DNA from: Ampelocalamus luodianensis | Lineage: Eukaryota > Streptophyta > Magnoliopsida > Poales > Poaceae | DNA length: 64,000 nucleotides | Assembly: GCA_036346255.1 (NCBI GenBank) | Contig: CM070632.1 | Coordinates: 25,012,657 to 25,076,656, forward strand | Reading direction: 5' to 3' | Shown: piece after piece, positions 11,490 through 22,787 of the stretch | Position numbering within the stretch: the first letter of the stretch is position 1 | How the letters are laid out: each line of letters begins with the position of its first letter | Program-made: the position numbers and the translations under genes | The notes under the pieces: generated by a model | What the model was told of the DNA's origin: nothing | The model's database searches: none | What the model saw: only the letters and a program-made list of their open reading frames with translations

Positions 11490-12600
11490 TTACTTACTAT
11501 CTATGAAAACTTTTCAGCAAAAGACACAATTATGCCAGAACTAGTCAAGGCCAAATCAATTCAAAACCATTTTATCTCCTAGTAAACCAACACTGCAAGA
11601 TGAAACTTATACAGATCTAGTGTTAGGCTAAGCCCCCACTCCAAACTGAGTAGTGATTCCAAAACTCTAATTCATTCCCACCCCAAACTCATACACCAAG
11701 ACAAAAGGCACACTCTGTTGTTTCTTATGCATGGATTTACTTGTATATGGTTTTGACATGACCCTGCAAATACCTCTATACCTATGTGTCTTCCCATAAC
11801 CCTTTTGAGCACTTATAGTTTTTGGAACATTACTTAGCAACTGTTCAAAAATCTCTGTGTATGACACTTAACTATGAGTTGATAAATTTATCGTCACTTG
11901 ATATGCTTTCCCAAACAATCTATTGTTGACTATTTTTATGGTCAGTCTAACAATTGTGCTGGCTGTATATATTGTTATTGTTGACTTGTAGTAATAGTTT
12001 ACTTTGGTGTGCTATAATCAATTTATATCTCACTCTTTCTCTCTCTTCTCTCAATATATTCCCATTGCAGGTTCCATATATTACTGGATTTTGATGAAGA
12101 TAAAAGGAGTTGTAGAAGAAAGTTGGAGCGGCACAACAAAAGAAGACGAAGAAAACCTGATTCAAAAGGCACATTCCAAAAGGTAGCTATAAAAAAGTCA
12201 CTTTTCCAATTTTGTCAGTCAAAATTACTTGTTTTTTTGCCTATTTAGCGAGCTTAGCTTAAATTTTTGAGTTGCTCTATTAGAAACATTCTAGATGACA
12301 AAATATAATTAACTCTTTGGAGACTAAAACATAGAAACTATAGAATCTCCTATGACTTGCATACATGGGGATACAAAAGCATACAATTCACCCAAAGAAT
12401 CAGACAACCATGGACAATAGATAGAACTATAACCATGAACTAAATATCACAGCTCGACATAGGAATTGCAAGGAAACATGCGAAAACATCATATACCAAC
12501 GAAAAAACATCTAAAATTCGCTCCACACGAAGTTGTATACCACTAAACAAGAGCATACGCACAAATATGAAACTAACTGCAATAATTTACCGAATATCTA
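11490..12600. other. Non-coding stretch upstream of the CACTA gene
   Basis: AT-rich sequence without recognisable protein similarity. By position it would be an intron or leader of the minus-strand CACTA gene. Confidence 0.3.
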
Positions 12601-12629
12601 AGTAGGAGGTAGGGATCTAGAGATTCACC

Positions 12630-13000
12630 TCGAGGGAGAAGATGAGATCGAGAGGCGACGGCTGCGGGGAGATGTACCTTGGGAGGGGGCTTCGGGTGGC
12701 ATCGGGGGAGGAGGAGCGACAAGGGGGAGGAGGAGGCCGAGCGGTGTGGCTCCAGCGTGGAGGAGGCCGAGTAGCGCGGCTCGGGGTAGGAGGCATCGAG
12801 GAGTGCGATTCGAGGGCACCGACACGACTTGGGGGTGGCCGTCGGGGAGGAGGCTTCGGGCGACGGTAGTGTGACCTAGGGGCGGGCGTCAGGGAGGGGG
12901 ATTCGGTCGACGTCGTCTAGGTCGGGGGCACTCGGGTGAGGAGTAAAGGCACTGGGGAGGGGGACGGGCAAGTGAGGAGTAAGGGCGTAAGCCCTAGTGG
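12630..13000 (-). promoter_or_regulatory. GC-rich leader block of the CACTA gene
   Basis: A strongly G-rich plus strand (C-rich on the minus strand), with repeated 'gaggaggc' and 'cgaggag' phrases, directly precedes subterminal repeats. The same order (subterminal repeats, GC-rich leader, gene) recurs in the Mutator-like element at 44.95-45.4 kb. No long real protein is evident. Confidence 0.4.
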
Positions 13001-13499
13001 GGCCCTAGTAATAAAGGGATATCATGTCATGATAGTATCACGCACGGTTGCCCATAATATAACCGCTCATGATATACTCATCATGTCACGCATTTGCTTC
13101 TATTTTAAAAATAGTCCTGTGATATACCACCATATCACGCACTGCTGTTAATTAGAACTGCTCAGGATACATATCACGCATTCGCTTATTCCACGTAACC
13201 GCTCGTGATAGTTCCTTCTATAGCTAAAAATATTTTGTTTTTCGCTAGCCTCAGGAAATGTTAGTCATGCATTTTAAAAATAAGAAAGCAAATACAATCA
13301 CGTATAGAATAATTACTTAATTACTAAATCAATTACAATAGAATGATTTCTTAATTACATGCCGAGTTTTTAATTACAATGGAACAATTTCAAATAGGTG
13401 TTCACCGTGTGGGATCATTCCACTTGGCTATTTTTAAAAAAATAGCCCTTCACGATAATCGACGCAAGATATAGCTATCTTCCTCACTCGTGTTCTTCC

Positions 13500-16400
13500 T
13501 CAAGCTCGATGTCGTCTCCAAAGGGAGGCAACTTGTCAAATTGATTGTACGCCTCCTCATCCACGATATTATCAACTCCGACAATCCTTCTTTTTCCATG
13601 AAGAACTACGTGGTGGTTCTTATTTGTCGTCCACTATAAAAATTTGAACAACTTGCTTAGCGTAGTACGAATGGTTCATCCTCTGTATCCGACACATTCG
13701 AGGTCTACAGAGTGATGCCGCATTTGTCTACCACCTTCACACTGTGGAAGTTTGACCCAATAGCACCAAACAGAGATCTTAAAAGTATGTAGTTGAGCTT
13801 TCAAATCTCCTCTATGAACCCATAGTAGGATCTCAACTCACGCTTTATAATGTTTGGCCCATCGGTATTGAATCGCCGTGAAATGCATCTATGCGACATA
13901 TAAAATGTGTACCTATTTATGTCGATCCTTGCTATGTCATAATTGTAAAATTTGGCCTTTCGCCAACCATCGTAGCATATCATCACTTGATGACTTCCAT
14001 GAATCGCACTTTAACCTTTCGCTGAACTCGACGGTGTGCTCTCTCATGATCCAAACCTTCGACCGCCTCGATTCTATGCGCATACTCATATCATTGTGCT
14101 CATCGATGCATGTGGACACTTTGGTCATGTGTTGCAAGACCATGAAATGGGCTTGAGCGTATGTATCCGATCAGGAGTGATTGCTTTCCTTCCGATGGTC
14201 CCGATACCCTCCGCCTTCCTCATGACGCAGATAGAGGCACACCTATTGGTTCCACCGAGCCATGTAGTCGACGCGAACTCAATGACCTCTTCTGCATAAC
14301 CTTCGATGACGCCGCTTCTCCGCCGAGATCGATTCCATACATAGGACTTAAGAATTCCCATGTACCTCTTTAACGGTAGATATGACGAGGAACACAGTGG
14401 CCGCATATCTTTATCTCTTTCATAAGGTGAACAATGAGATGGACCATGATATCGAAAATGACAGAGGGAAATATATCTCAAGATGACATAGAGTCATCAC
14501 CACCTCGACTCATGAGCATCTAGTCCATCGATCAATGACCTCTTGAGCAATTGAGTTAAAGAAATAATACAACTTTATGATTGGCACTCAAACCTTGTTC
14601 TAAGAAAATACTCTAATTGCAATAGGAAGTATTTGTGTCATCAAAGACATGACAATCATGAGACTTCATACCAATTAATTCCATATCTTCCATATAAACA
14701 AGTTTATTCATGTTAGCTGAGTAACTGAAAGCGTAACTTTCACACCATGCAAGCTCTAGCACGGTTCATTTCTCTCGGCCTTGAATAGAGTGCAGCAAGC
14801 TGGGGGAAGGTACGTTCGGCCTTTATTGGTGCTAACTGGTCCTTATGTTCATATCAACCAAGTCACGCATGCTGACACCATCCTTTGTTTTGTCATGAAT
14901 GTTCAGTAAGAGACTAATCAAACTATCACATACATTCTTCTCCACATGCATGACGTTGATGTAGTGATGAACTTCTAGGTGCTCCCAATAAGGTAAGTCC
15001 TAAAAAATTGATCGCTTCTTCTAGATGTTCTTCTGACAGGTTCTCAATTTATGTCCCTTTCCAAGCACAATATCAATATTCTTAACCATACCATAAACCT
15101 CTTTCTCTAAAAGCCCTTGAAGCTGAACCATCCTCTTTATTTTCGTCTAATTATTTCTTCATCTTGTGGTATGGTGATACTTAGGAAGGAATCTACGGTA
15201 ACACATGTACACAGTATTGCACGAGTTGTTCAGCCACACACTCTTGGTATCATCTAAGTAGTGTGGACAGGCTTTGGCTCCTTTTGTACTAAACCCTGAC
15301 ATGTTACCATGACGTAAAAATCATTGATGGTGCGTAACAACATGACACGTAAAGTGATATTCTCTCGCTTGTACGTATCCCATACCTGCATTCCCTTCAT
15401 TCCATGGCCACAAGATCTTCCAAAGAATAGTGCTAGATACACATCAATATCGCTCCTGTGTTGTTTCATTCTTGGATAAGTAGTGACATCAAAATGTATT
15501 TCCGCTTCATACACAACTAAGGAGGAAGGTTGTACATACATAGATTCACTGCCAGGTGCTATGTCTCGCTCATGTTACCAAAAGGATTCATTCCATCCAG
15601 ACTCAACCCAAACCTTATATTCCCTGCTCGCATCCAAGTTCGGCTCCATCAAGTTTCTCCACTAGGGCGTAATCGTGTAGGGTGTCTTAGTTTTCCATCT
15701 TTCTTACGCCTCCGAGTGCCAACGCACCATCTTGCCTTCTTTCGCTGGCAAATAAACGCCTCAAATGGAGAATTACAGCATACCACAACACCTTAGTAGG
15801 AGGTCTTTGCTTCACCTCGATGCCCTTGCGCCACCGTGAGTGATTCTTACACTTGTATCGGGATGCTTTACACACTGCATATATATGCATGTTCAGATAC
15901 TTTACTGCAGAGGATACAATCATTCTGGACATTCATGTATTCTTTCTACTTCCATTCCCAATGGATAAAAACCTTCTTGGCTTGGTAGGTGGTTTTGGGC
16001 AACACGTTTCCCTCTAGAAGGATGTTCGCTAGGAAACCTAACAACGTCGTGAAACTCTTCTTGGACCAACCATTGATTGCCTTTAATTTCAAAAGAGTTT
16101 ACACGCATGACAAACTTGTGTATTCTCGCTTGTAGCCCGAGAACAAAAGTTTCCCCGAGTCCTCCATTATGCCCTCGAATTTACTAAACTCTCTCTCACT
16201 ATAGTTCCATTCTGCATCGCGTAGCATCTGATCTAGATTGTCATCGTGTGACCTACCCTCATCGAAAGCACAGTCCACATCCGGCATATCGTTGTCTCCC
16301 TCGACGATGTTACTACCCTCCGGTATAATCTGCTCTTCACCGTGTTTGGTCCAACATGTATACTCCTCTTTGAAACCTCTTCGAATCAAGTGCACTTCGA

Positions 16401-16572
16401 TTCGCACTGGGTTGGTAAACATCTTCAGATTATCCTAATCAATGCATGGACAGTACATAAATTTTATCTCCTTCTTCAACATATCCTGCTTGACGGCTCT
16501 TCTAAAAGCAAACACGCCATCAATGTACTCTTCACTCACATGGTTCTCAACATACATCTAGCTTCGATCCAT
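13500..16572 (-). pseudogene. TNP2-type CACTA transposase (Transposase_21), decayed
   Basis: On the minus strand from an ATG at 16572, the order is as follows. A Transposase-associated N-terminal domain has 'YCPC', 'RIEVHLIRRGF' and 'WTKHGEE' (16470-16320), interrupted by in-frame TAGs. An acidic spacer with a 'QMLRDAEW' block follows (about 16220). Then comes the TNP2 core with 'VWDTYKRENITLRVML' and 'RTINDF' (about 15420-15330), then a DUF4218-like block with 'RYMGILKSYV' (about 14360), then DUF4216-like tail pieces (14143-13801). The family's TNP2 carries the catalytic activity that cuts element ends. Here it is in at least seven frame-shifted pieces with premature stops and cannot make protein. 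Confidence 0.7.
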
Positions 16573-16939
16573 CTACTCTATGCATGTAAAAAATTAGTGT
16601 TAAATTAGATCAATGCTAGCTCCTGAAGTAGCTAGCTATGAAATTTTCATGAAACAATATATATATCAAGCAATAATATATTGAAGTAGACAAGGAGTAG
16701 TGAGACCCATTCTTAAATTTCAGCAAACTACCAAGCTATATCTAAACCTAGCTATCATCTCTCTAGATTAAAATGCATATAATTAGAAACAAATACTAAC
16801 CTTAGATCACCAAGAACAAATAGATCTACAAGCACATTTGCAAATTTATGTATTTCTTTCACCAAAAGCCCCAAAGTCGCCGCCTCCTTCAAAGTAGTCA
16901 GATATCATAGATAGATCTCACTACTGCATGCAGATCTAT

Positions 16940-17235
16940 CGGGATGGTCCTGCACTTAATGATGCATATCATGCATAATTCTTGTTAAAACTATCTCGTG
17001 AATGATCACAGATAGTTTTAATACAAACCGCCTATGATAATCGGAGACATCATAGACCGTTTGTATTTAAAACTGTGTGTGATAATCGGAGACATCACAG
17101 ACCATTTGTATTTAAAACCATATGTGATCATTCACAGACGATTATTAACAAAAAATTGTCTGTGATATGAGGCCATATCACAAACGATTTGTTCCACTAA
17201 ACTACATGTGATAGTTCACATTGAGACTGTTTACA
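16940..17235. repeat. CACTA subterminal inverted-repeat block (inner right)
   Basis: Four to five units of gtgataatcggagacatcac plus 'accgtttgtatttaaaac' and inverted forms. It marks the right side of the TNP2-carrying segment. Confidence 0.7.
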
Positions 17236-17407
17236 TAGAAGACAGTAAGATAAACACGTTATTCAGTAAACATGTTCAACATAGACAGTAACTTCAACTC
17301 CAAACTACGCTTTTAATCATTTTTGTATTTACACATGGCCAAACAAAGATGGCTACCGCTTTACAAAATATTTTTAAAAAGTAGAAAAAAAGATCAAGTT
17401 TTAATTT

Positions 17408-17983
17408 CTAGCGGTCCAAGTAGTCTGCTATCTCAGTCTTTAAAACTTCGTAGGCAACGTTGTCAGCATCAGAGGATTCAGGATCAACACAAATAGCCTG
17501 AAACACATCCAACCGTTGACACGATCGTTCGAGAGTTGGCCAAAGACGCTCTAACTGAAGAATCAAGTCGAATTGCACCCATAGGCTCTCTTATCTTGCT
17601 CAAGGGGTCTCGGCTTGGTAGACTTGATCTCCTAATGCCTAAATGTAGCATTCCAAGAGACGTTAATCCGCCTGGAGACGTGCAATGTCGTTCTGAAGAA
17701 CTACGTTGATGGCGAGGTTAGCTCGCTAGAAGCTACAGACCACCTGGAAGACACAGCGGAGGAGGTCGTCTACACGGCGAAACATCGCCATCATGTGCCC
17801 CGGCATAACCCCGGTCGAAGGAGGGAGGACACTGTTAGCACAGTGTCATTCCATAGAATCCGCCAAACAGATGGCCGAGAGGTGCTCGCATTGTGATAGC
17901 CGGTAGGCCATCAATGCCGTGATAAGGAAGAGTAGGGAGCCATAGTTTGTGCTTGAGAGTATATCAACAATGTGGGGATTCAT
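17408..17983 (-). pseudogene. Small CACTA-associated ORF relic
   Basis: One minus-strand frame runs about 190 codons from ATG (17983-17981) to a final TAG (17410-17408), broken only by nonsense codons and no length shift. It reads 'MNPHIVDILSSTNYGS' at the start, 'GVMPGHMMAMFRRVDDLLR' in the middle and 'DADNVAYEVLKTEIADYLDR' at the end. The residue pattern suggests helices or a coiled coil. All the stops can be explained by C-to-T changes on one strand or the other. Position next to the subterminal repeats suggests a third element-encoded protein; I do not recognise a family. Confidence 0.45.
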
Positions 17984-18127
17984 CTTTAGTGGCGCAGATG
18001 ATCATTTTTATAAAAAACAAGGAATAAATTTGGCACGTGAGATAAAGAGACGCATCGGGAAGTCGAAACGAAGAGACGCGTTGGGGAGCCGAAGCGGCAT
18101 TGATGCGTATAAGAGATACATACCAAA

Positions 18128-18339
18128 GACACATCCAACCACAAACCGTCTGTGATACGTAATTATCACAGACAGTTATTGTTAAGAACCGTCTGTGATA
18201 ATTGTGTATCACAGACGGTTCTAGCCATCGCTAATAACATAGATGGTCGCGCTTGTAAGACCGCCTGTAATAATTACAACATCGACGACTGGGAAATCGC
18301 TCGTGATGAGACATCCAAGATAGCCTTCGTAGCAAAGTG
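18128..18339. repeat. CACTA subterminal inverted-repeat block (outer right)
   Basis: Perfect units 'accgtctgtgata' and 'tatcacagacggtt' alternate at 18146-18220 and then decay to a weak terminus near 18339. They match the left-end family at 6370-6720, supporting one outer element. Confidence 0.65.
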
Positions 18340-18592
18340 TACTACATGCAAACTTATTCCTTGTTCATCCTCGCACCTGTAATGCAAAAGGCATAATGAT
18401 CATTCATGCATGAAAAAGAATTATTGTACTTTAATTTCGCCCTCTTTGCTGCATGCAACTTGTTTGTTCTACAACGTGTTTTTAGATGAAATAAAATGCC
18501 AAATTGTCTCTCATTGCCTCATCAAGGGTGTAAACTAGAAAACACATATCTATAATTTGATTCTCAACTCCCATAATTTCAAGCATGCATGC

Positions 18593-18910
18593 ATTGCACA
18601 CATCTTTTCTGTATTGTTCATATATGAATTTTTATTATTTAATCTTTTTAATTTTATTTTAAAGTTAACCCTCGCGAACTTTATTTCCAATCCTAACCCT
18701 TTGGCCACGCCACCTCCCATGGCGTGGCAAAACGAAATGTCACGCCACATATAGCAACGTGATAAACATGCCACGCAAGCCCTCATCCACCCGCCATGCC
18801 GCCGCAGGAGGCTCATGCGGGCAAAGAGTCACACCATGGGCTATGGCATGACAATCATGCCTTGTCACGCCTTGATATGCGGTGTGATAGGCTGCACTCC
18901 TCCAATCGGT
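18593..18910 (+). repeat. Left long terminal inverted repeat of a Mutator-like element
   Basis: The block includes 'aactttatttccaat', 'ccacgccacctcccatggcg' and 'catgccacgcaagccct'. It is the inverted counterpart of 45400-45712, aligned over about 300 bp with small gaps. Inner parts contain several ggcgtgac/gtcacgcc motifs. The outermost boundary and target duplication could not be fixed. Confidence 0.6.
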
Positions 18911-19980
18911 GGTCCGAATAAACTCGGCTCTATAAAATAGAGAGAAAAATCCTAAAATCCTGAAATAATTCAGGAGGTTCCTGGATGTGCTTATACTCAA
19001 ATAAAATTTGAAACTGCTCAAGTGTTATTTTCTTAAACTAAATTGAAACCTAGCTTAGGTTGTTGAATAGAGTTTGAATTTTGTGTGGTTCAATAGAGTT
19101 CCAAAATTTGAAAAAATTATATTTAGTCATAATAAATATTATAGTATTTGAATAAATTATTTTACAGAGGTCTTTATAAGGACTTAACCCTTTTGGAGGA
19201 GTTGATTTAGATCAAAGTGTCGGTCCGAACGACGGCTCAATTCATACTACCAAACTCGTGATCACGCAATATCTAGAACCATCTCGTACCAAAACTATTT
19301 CATTCAATCAACCAAACACATCCAAAATTTTGAATCGAGCTCATGGTTGATAGGTGGTGCTCTTCGCCACTTTGTGATCGTGAGACCATTTCGTGCCCAC
19401 TTCCGTAACTCGCTTTTTCATGTTGTTGGATGCCTTGCTACACTAAGAATTGAATGCGAAATGGCTGATTTAGATATGAAGTTATGAATTAAAATAGACT
19501 TAATAATAAAGCTTGAATAACATGACGCATAGGGTTTGGTTACATGTATAAGAAACAACCTCATGCATGATGCAACAAACCAAGGACTCCTACGATACGA
19601 TATGCTTTTCGAATGGAAATATATTCGACCTTCTGGGGACTAGTACGAATGGCTCGACTCATCGCATGGGCCGGCCATTTTCCTTCATTGCAGGTCGACG
19701 TTGAACTCCTCGCTAGCCTCTTTGGCCTTGGACGCCATTTCTCTTTTTTCTCGTGTTCTCTCGCGAGCCTCGCACTCCTACGCCGCACGCCGAGATGCGC
19801 ATTCTCCTCTTGATGGATACGCCGTTGTGCTCATCGCTGCGCGCTCCTCCCCGGGATCTCGCGCCCTTTGACATCCCACTTCTCTGGTTAAGAGTCCATC
19901 GGTGATGTGGTGGATCCCCGGTCGATCCACTCTGCGGTAGCCACAGCGCATCCGGGGACTATGGGTAGACGGGAGAGGTT
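18911..19980. other. AT-rich segment inside the Mutator-like element
   Basis: The left part contains a TATA-like 'ctctataaaatag' (18930). At 19140-19165 'tagtatttgaataaattat' is shared with the solo gypsy LTR at about 57732, so part of this is probably LTR-derived. Nothing coding was recognised. Confidence 0.35.
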
Positions 19981-20495
19981 GTTAGTGCGTACTTTGAAAG
20001 AAATAGTAGGGAAACACATTATAACTGGTCCTTACTGGCTGTCGATAGTTGCTCGTGTCCCAACGGTTGTTGGGATAGTCACCGGAGTAGTTTGCAAAAC
20101 CCCAGTAAAGCATGCCCAGGCTGAGCCGTTGCTTGGATTTGAAGAACTTGCATGTGTCCCTGCACCAACAGAGGGGCGACGTCTCCCCCTCTAGCGGGTG
20201 TTGCGACGAACGCTCGATTGGAACGTTCTGGAAGGGGTTGGTGCTACATGGGCCATCATTCCTAGCAAGCTCCTCTTGCCGACTCGGGCCAAAGCAACCC
20301 TTGCTTATCATCCTCGCGCCAAAGAACCCTTGCTTGTTCGCGGATCTCGCCCCATTGCTTCGCCATCTTCTCCCATTGCTTCTTCGTGATCTTGTCCATC
20401 CCGACGAGTGAAGCAAGCTCGTGTAGTGTTGGGTTTGGTTGTGTAGTGTCTCTCTCGATATCTTCCACCTCCTTTATAAGACACCGGGTTGGCAT
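19980..20495 (-). pseudogene. Unrecognised minus-strand coding relic
   Basis: A minus-strand reading from an ATG at 20495 gives a charged, helix-prone segment ('SLVGMDKITKKQWEKMAKQW' followed by 'GEIREQARVLWRE'). After a frame break it continues in a Ser/Arg-rich stretch to about 19980. Composition and codon-like phasing suggest a transposon protein. I recognise no family. It precedes the telomere-like tracts. Confidence 0.3.
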
Positions 20496-20524
20496 AATGT
20501 GGTTAATTTCATGCAGAGTCCTGT

Positions 20525-20796
20525 CTTACGATATGAAAAGCTAAGGAGATAGAGTGTTGTCATGTTGATATGAAAAGTTGGTAAGACAGAGTGTTGTCAC
20601 GTCTTACTTTGAAGAGAGAAGGCATGTTCTGCTTTGCAGAGTGCTGTCTCTTTGGTCTCAAAAGCTAGTGAGGCATAGTGTTGTTATGTCTTTCTTTGTA
20701 GAGTCGTGTCTTTTAGTCCAAAAGTCAATGTATTGTGTTGTCATGTCGATCCGAAAAGTCAAGAGGAGGTCGTGGTTGTTAAGTCAATATGAAAAG
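20525..20796 (+). repeat. Tandem units ending in gaaaag, preceding a telomere-like tract
   Basis: Degenerate 45-60-bp units contain 'gtgttgtcatgtcgat' and 'ccgaaaag'. The last unit runs straight into the CCCTAAA-rich tract. Equivalent lead sequences occur at 21003-21114 and 22360-22468. Confidence 0.6.
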
Positions 20797-20998
20797 CCTA
20801 AACCCTAAACCTAAAACCTAAACCTAAACCTGAACCTAAACCCTAACCCTAAACCTAAACCCTACACTGACACCTAAACCCTATATACTAAACCTGAACC
20901 TAAACCCTAATCCTAACCCTAAACCTAAACCCTAAACCCTAAACCTAAACCCTAAAACCCTAAACCTAAACCCTAAAACCCTAAACCCTAAACCCTAA
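20797..20998 (+). repeat. Interstitial telomere-like tract 1
   Basis: A mix of CCCTAAA (plant telomere heptamer), CCTAAA and CCCTAAAA units. The C-rich strand is on plus. Many units are imperfect. Confidence 0.9.
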
Positions 20999-21114
20999 CG
21001 TCTTTCTTTGCAGAGTCATGTCTTTTCGGTCTGAAAAACTGAGGAGGTATTGTGTTATCATGTCGATCCGAAAAGCTGGCGAGGAGGTCAGGTTTGTCAA
21101 GTTGATCTGAAAAG

Positions 21115-21323
21115 CCTAAACCCTAAACCTAAAACCTAAACCTAAATCTAAACCTGAACCTGAACCCTAAACCCTAACCCTAAATCTAAACCCTATACCT
21201 AAACCTAAACCTAAACCCTAAACCCTAACCCTAACCCTAACCCTAAACCTAAACCCTAAACCTAAACCTATACCCTAAACCCTTAACCTAAACTTAAACC
21301 TAAACCTAAACCCTAAACCCTAA
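21115..21323 (+). repeat. Interstitial telomere-like tract 2
   Basis: Same unit mix as tract 1, again directly after a 'gatctgaaaagcc' lead. It ends at 'ccctaaaccctaacg', as does tract 1, so the two tracts share both edges. Confidence 0.9.
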
Positions 21324-21463
21324 CGTAAACATTGCTGCGGCAAAGTCGACTGCTGGGTCACATCATCAGGCAAAGTCGACTCGCTCGTCACCTCGTTCGC
21401 CTTGTCACCGCTTAAAGTCGCAAGCTAACACATTATCCAATTTATTAGCCTCCCCCCGAGGGC

Positions 21464-22260
21464 TATAAAATGCACACCCTATGCTCTCAAAGTAGGACCA
21501 CTCTAACCCTCCAAACCGTAGAAAGAAGAACCTTCTCCGCAGACAATAACATACCATGGCGCACGCCGAGGGACCAATCCAACCAGTGGTCATCAAGCAA
21601 GACCTTCCTCTAAAGGAAGGACTTTGGCCCAAACTACCGTTGGTGCCGAATGCTGCTCAATAGGTATGGCTGAAATGCGAACACAGGAAGGATGTTGTCG
21701 TGCAGGTCGCAGATGGCCCTTTCGATGGTGGACAACGTTTCTTCTGATGCCCACACTCTGGGTACAATTAGCAAATAGTTTGTTTATGTTACTGCTAATA
21801 GAGCCTCCATGTTAACCCTCCTTTCCACCAGATGGCGAAATATGACTTTGTTCGCTAGATCGATCCTCTCTATGAACGACATGTTGCAGATGTACGTGGA
21901 TATATTGTGGGACCGAATCTTTCAGTTGGAGGCGCAGATTAACAATCTCAATGAGCAAAACAATGACCTCCACAACAGATGCAGTGTGAGAGGGGCAATG
22001 AGGAGGTCGTGGACATAGGAAGTTCCTATGATCCCACATACTGCTGCACGAACCGTAGCTGCATATGTGCGTGTCACTACAATGACGGCCAGCCACGTCC
22101 GAGGCGCCCCCCCTGTACAACACTCTATGTGGGTAGTGCGAGGCACCTTCTACCATTAGGCATAGCCAGAGAAGCTTGTACCTCGGTAGTCTCCCCTTTT
22201 GTACGCAATTATATTCAATCTCGTAAAGCATGTAGCTGAATGGTGGACGCATCATTGCGG
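21464..22260 (+). pseudogene. Small transposon-type gene with GRF-like zinc-finger and coiled-coil segments
   Basis: A TATA motif (21464-21470) precedes an ATG at 21556. The first exon reads 'MAHAEGPIQPVVIKQDLP' and, after a stop, 'WLKCEHRKDVVVQVADGP' then 'RFF.CPHSGYN'. This C...H...C-P-H arrangement with G-x-R-F-F resembles GRF zinc fingers of plant transposon proteins. After a probable intron ending in 'tttccaccag' (21821-21831) comes 'MAKYDFVR'. One frame shift later, 'DRIFQLEAQINNLNEQNNDL' forms a coiled-coil-like helix. Stops and shifts make it a pseudogene. At 22270-22355 it runs into a fragment related to 7470-7550 of the CACTA protease gene. The family assignment is tentative. Confidence 0.4.
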
Positions 22261-22468
22261 TTGCCTTTTTATCGAGTGGACTACAATAGAGTTATCTATG
22301 GAGAAAATGTGTTTACCTGTTGATTGAGTTTTTGACAGCTGTAAAGTTGTCACATTTTTCTTTGCAGAGTCATATCTTTTCGGTCTGAAAAGGTGAGGAG
22401 GTATAGTGTTGTCATGTCGATCTAAAAACCTAGCGAGGCGATCAGGATTGTTGAGTCGATCTGAAAAG

Positions 22469-22717
22469 CCTAAAGCCTAAACCTAAACCTAAACCCTGAA
22501 ACACTAAACCCTTAACCTAAACCTAAACCTAGACTTAAAACTAAAGCCTAATAGCCTAAACCCTAACCTAATCCTAAAACCCTAAATCCTAAACCTAAAC
22601 CCTGAAACCTAAAACCCTAAACCTTAATGAACCCCAAAACCTATTACCGTAAACCCTCAACCCCATAACCTAAAACCCTTCACCCAAAAACCTAAAACAG
22701 TAGACCCTAAAGCCTTA
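22469..22717 (+). repeat. Interstitial telomere-like tract 3
   Basis: The most decayed of the three tracts, with CCTAAACC, CCCTGAAA, CCCATAACC and CCCTCAACC variants. Its lead (22363-22468) is the same 'tcttttcggtctgaaaag' sequence seen before tract 2. Confidence 0.85.
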
Positions 22718-22787
22718 GAGTATGTCTTAGATCGTATCTTACCGTGATCAAATCTTCGGACAGTCCACTCACCGAACGGAAGCAGCC

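Larger units (their letters stand above)
13003..17240 (-). mobile_element. Second CACTA derivative (nested), carrying the TNP2 gene
   Basis: CCCTAGTAATAAAGGG at 13003 is a degenerate match to the CACTA start at 6337. It is followed by ccgctcatgata-type subterminal repeats (13030-13215) of the subfamily seen at 4.5-5.1 kb. 'gctagcctcaggaaatg' follows at 13243, as it does at 6762 in the outer element. The TNP2 gene fills the interior, and inverted repeats recur at 16940-17235. The right terminus is not sharp. The alternative is that these are internal repeats of one large element. Confidence 0.4.
6337..18339 (-). mobile_element. CACTA (En/Spm) composite element
   Basis: The left terminus is CACTACTACACAAAGGG at 6337. 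Inverted subterminal units (cacagacggttt / aaccgtctgtgat) fill 6370-6720 and recur at 18128-18230. A degenerate right terminus is proposed at about 18339 (ccttcgtagcaaagtg), with candidate TSDs TAT and TAC. The genes inside are on the minus strand: a Transposase_24/Ulp1-type gene and a TNP2 transposase, both broken. A gypsy LTR fragment and a second CACTA derivative (from 13003) are nested inside. The left end is firm; the right end is a weak call. Confidence 0.6.

Noticed and set aside
20797..21323. True chromosome end or chromosome-fusion point
   Set aside because: Units are degenerate, both tracts share the same lead and end sequence, and the tracts are embedded in transposon DNA. Module amplification fits better.
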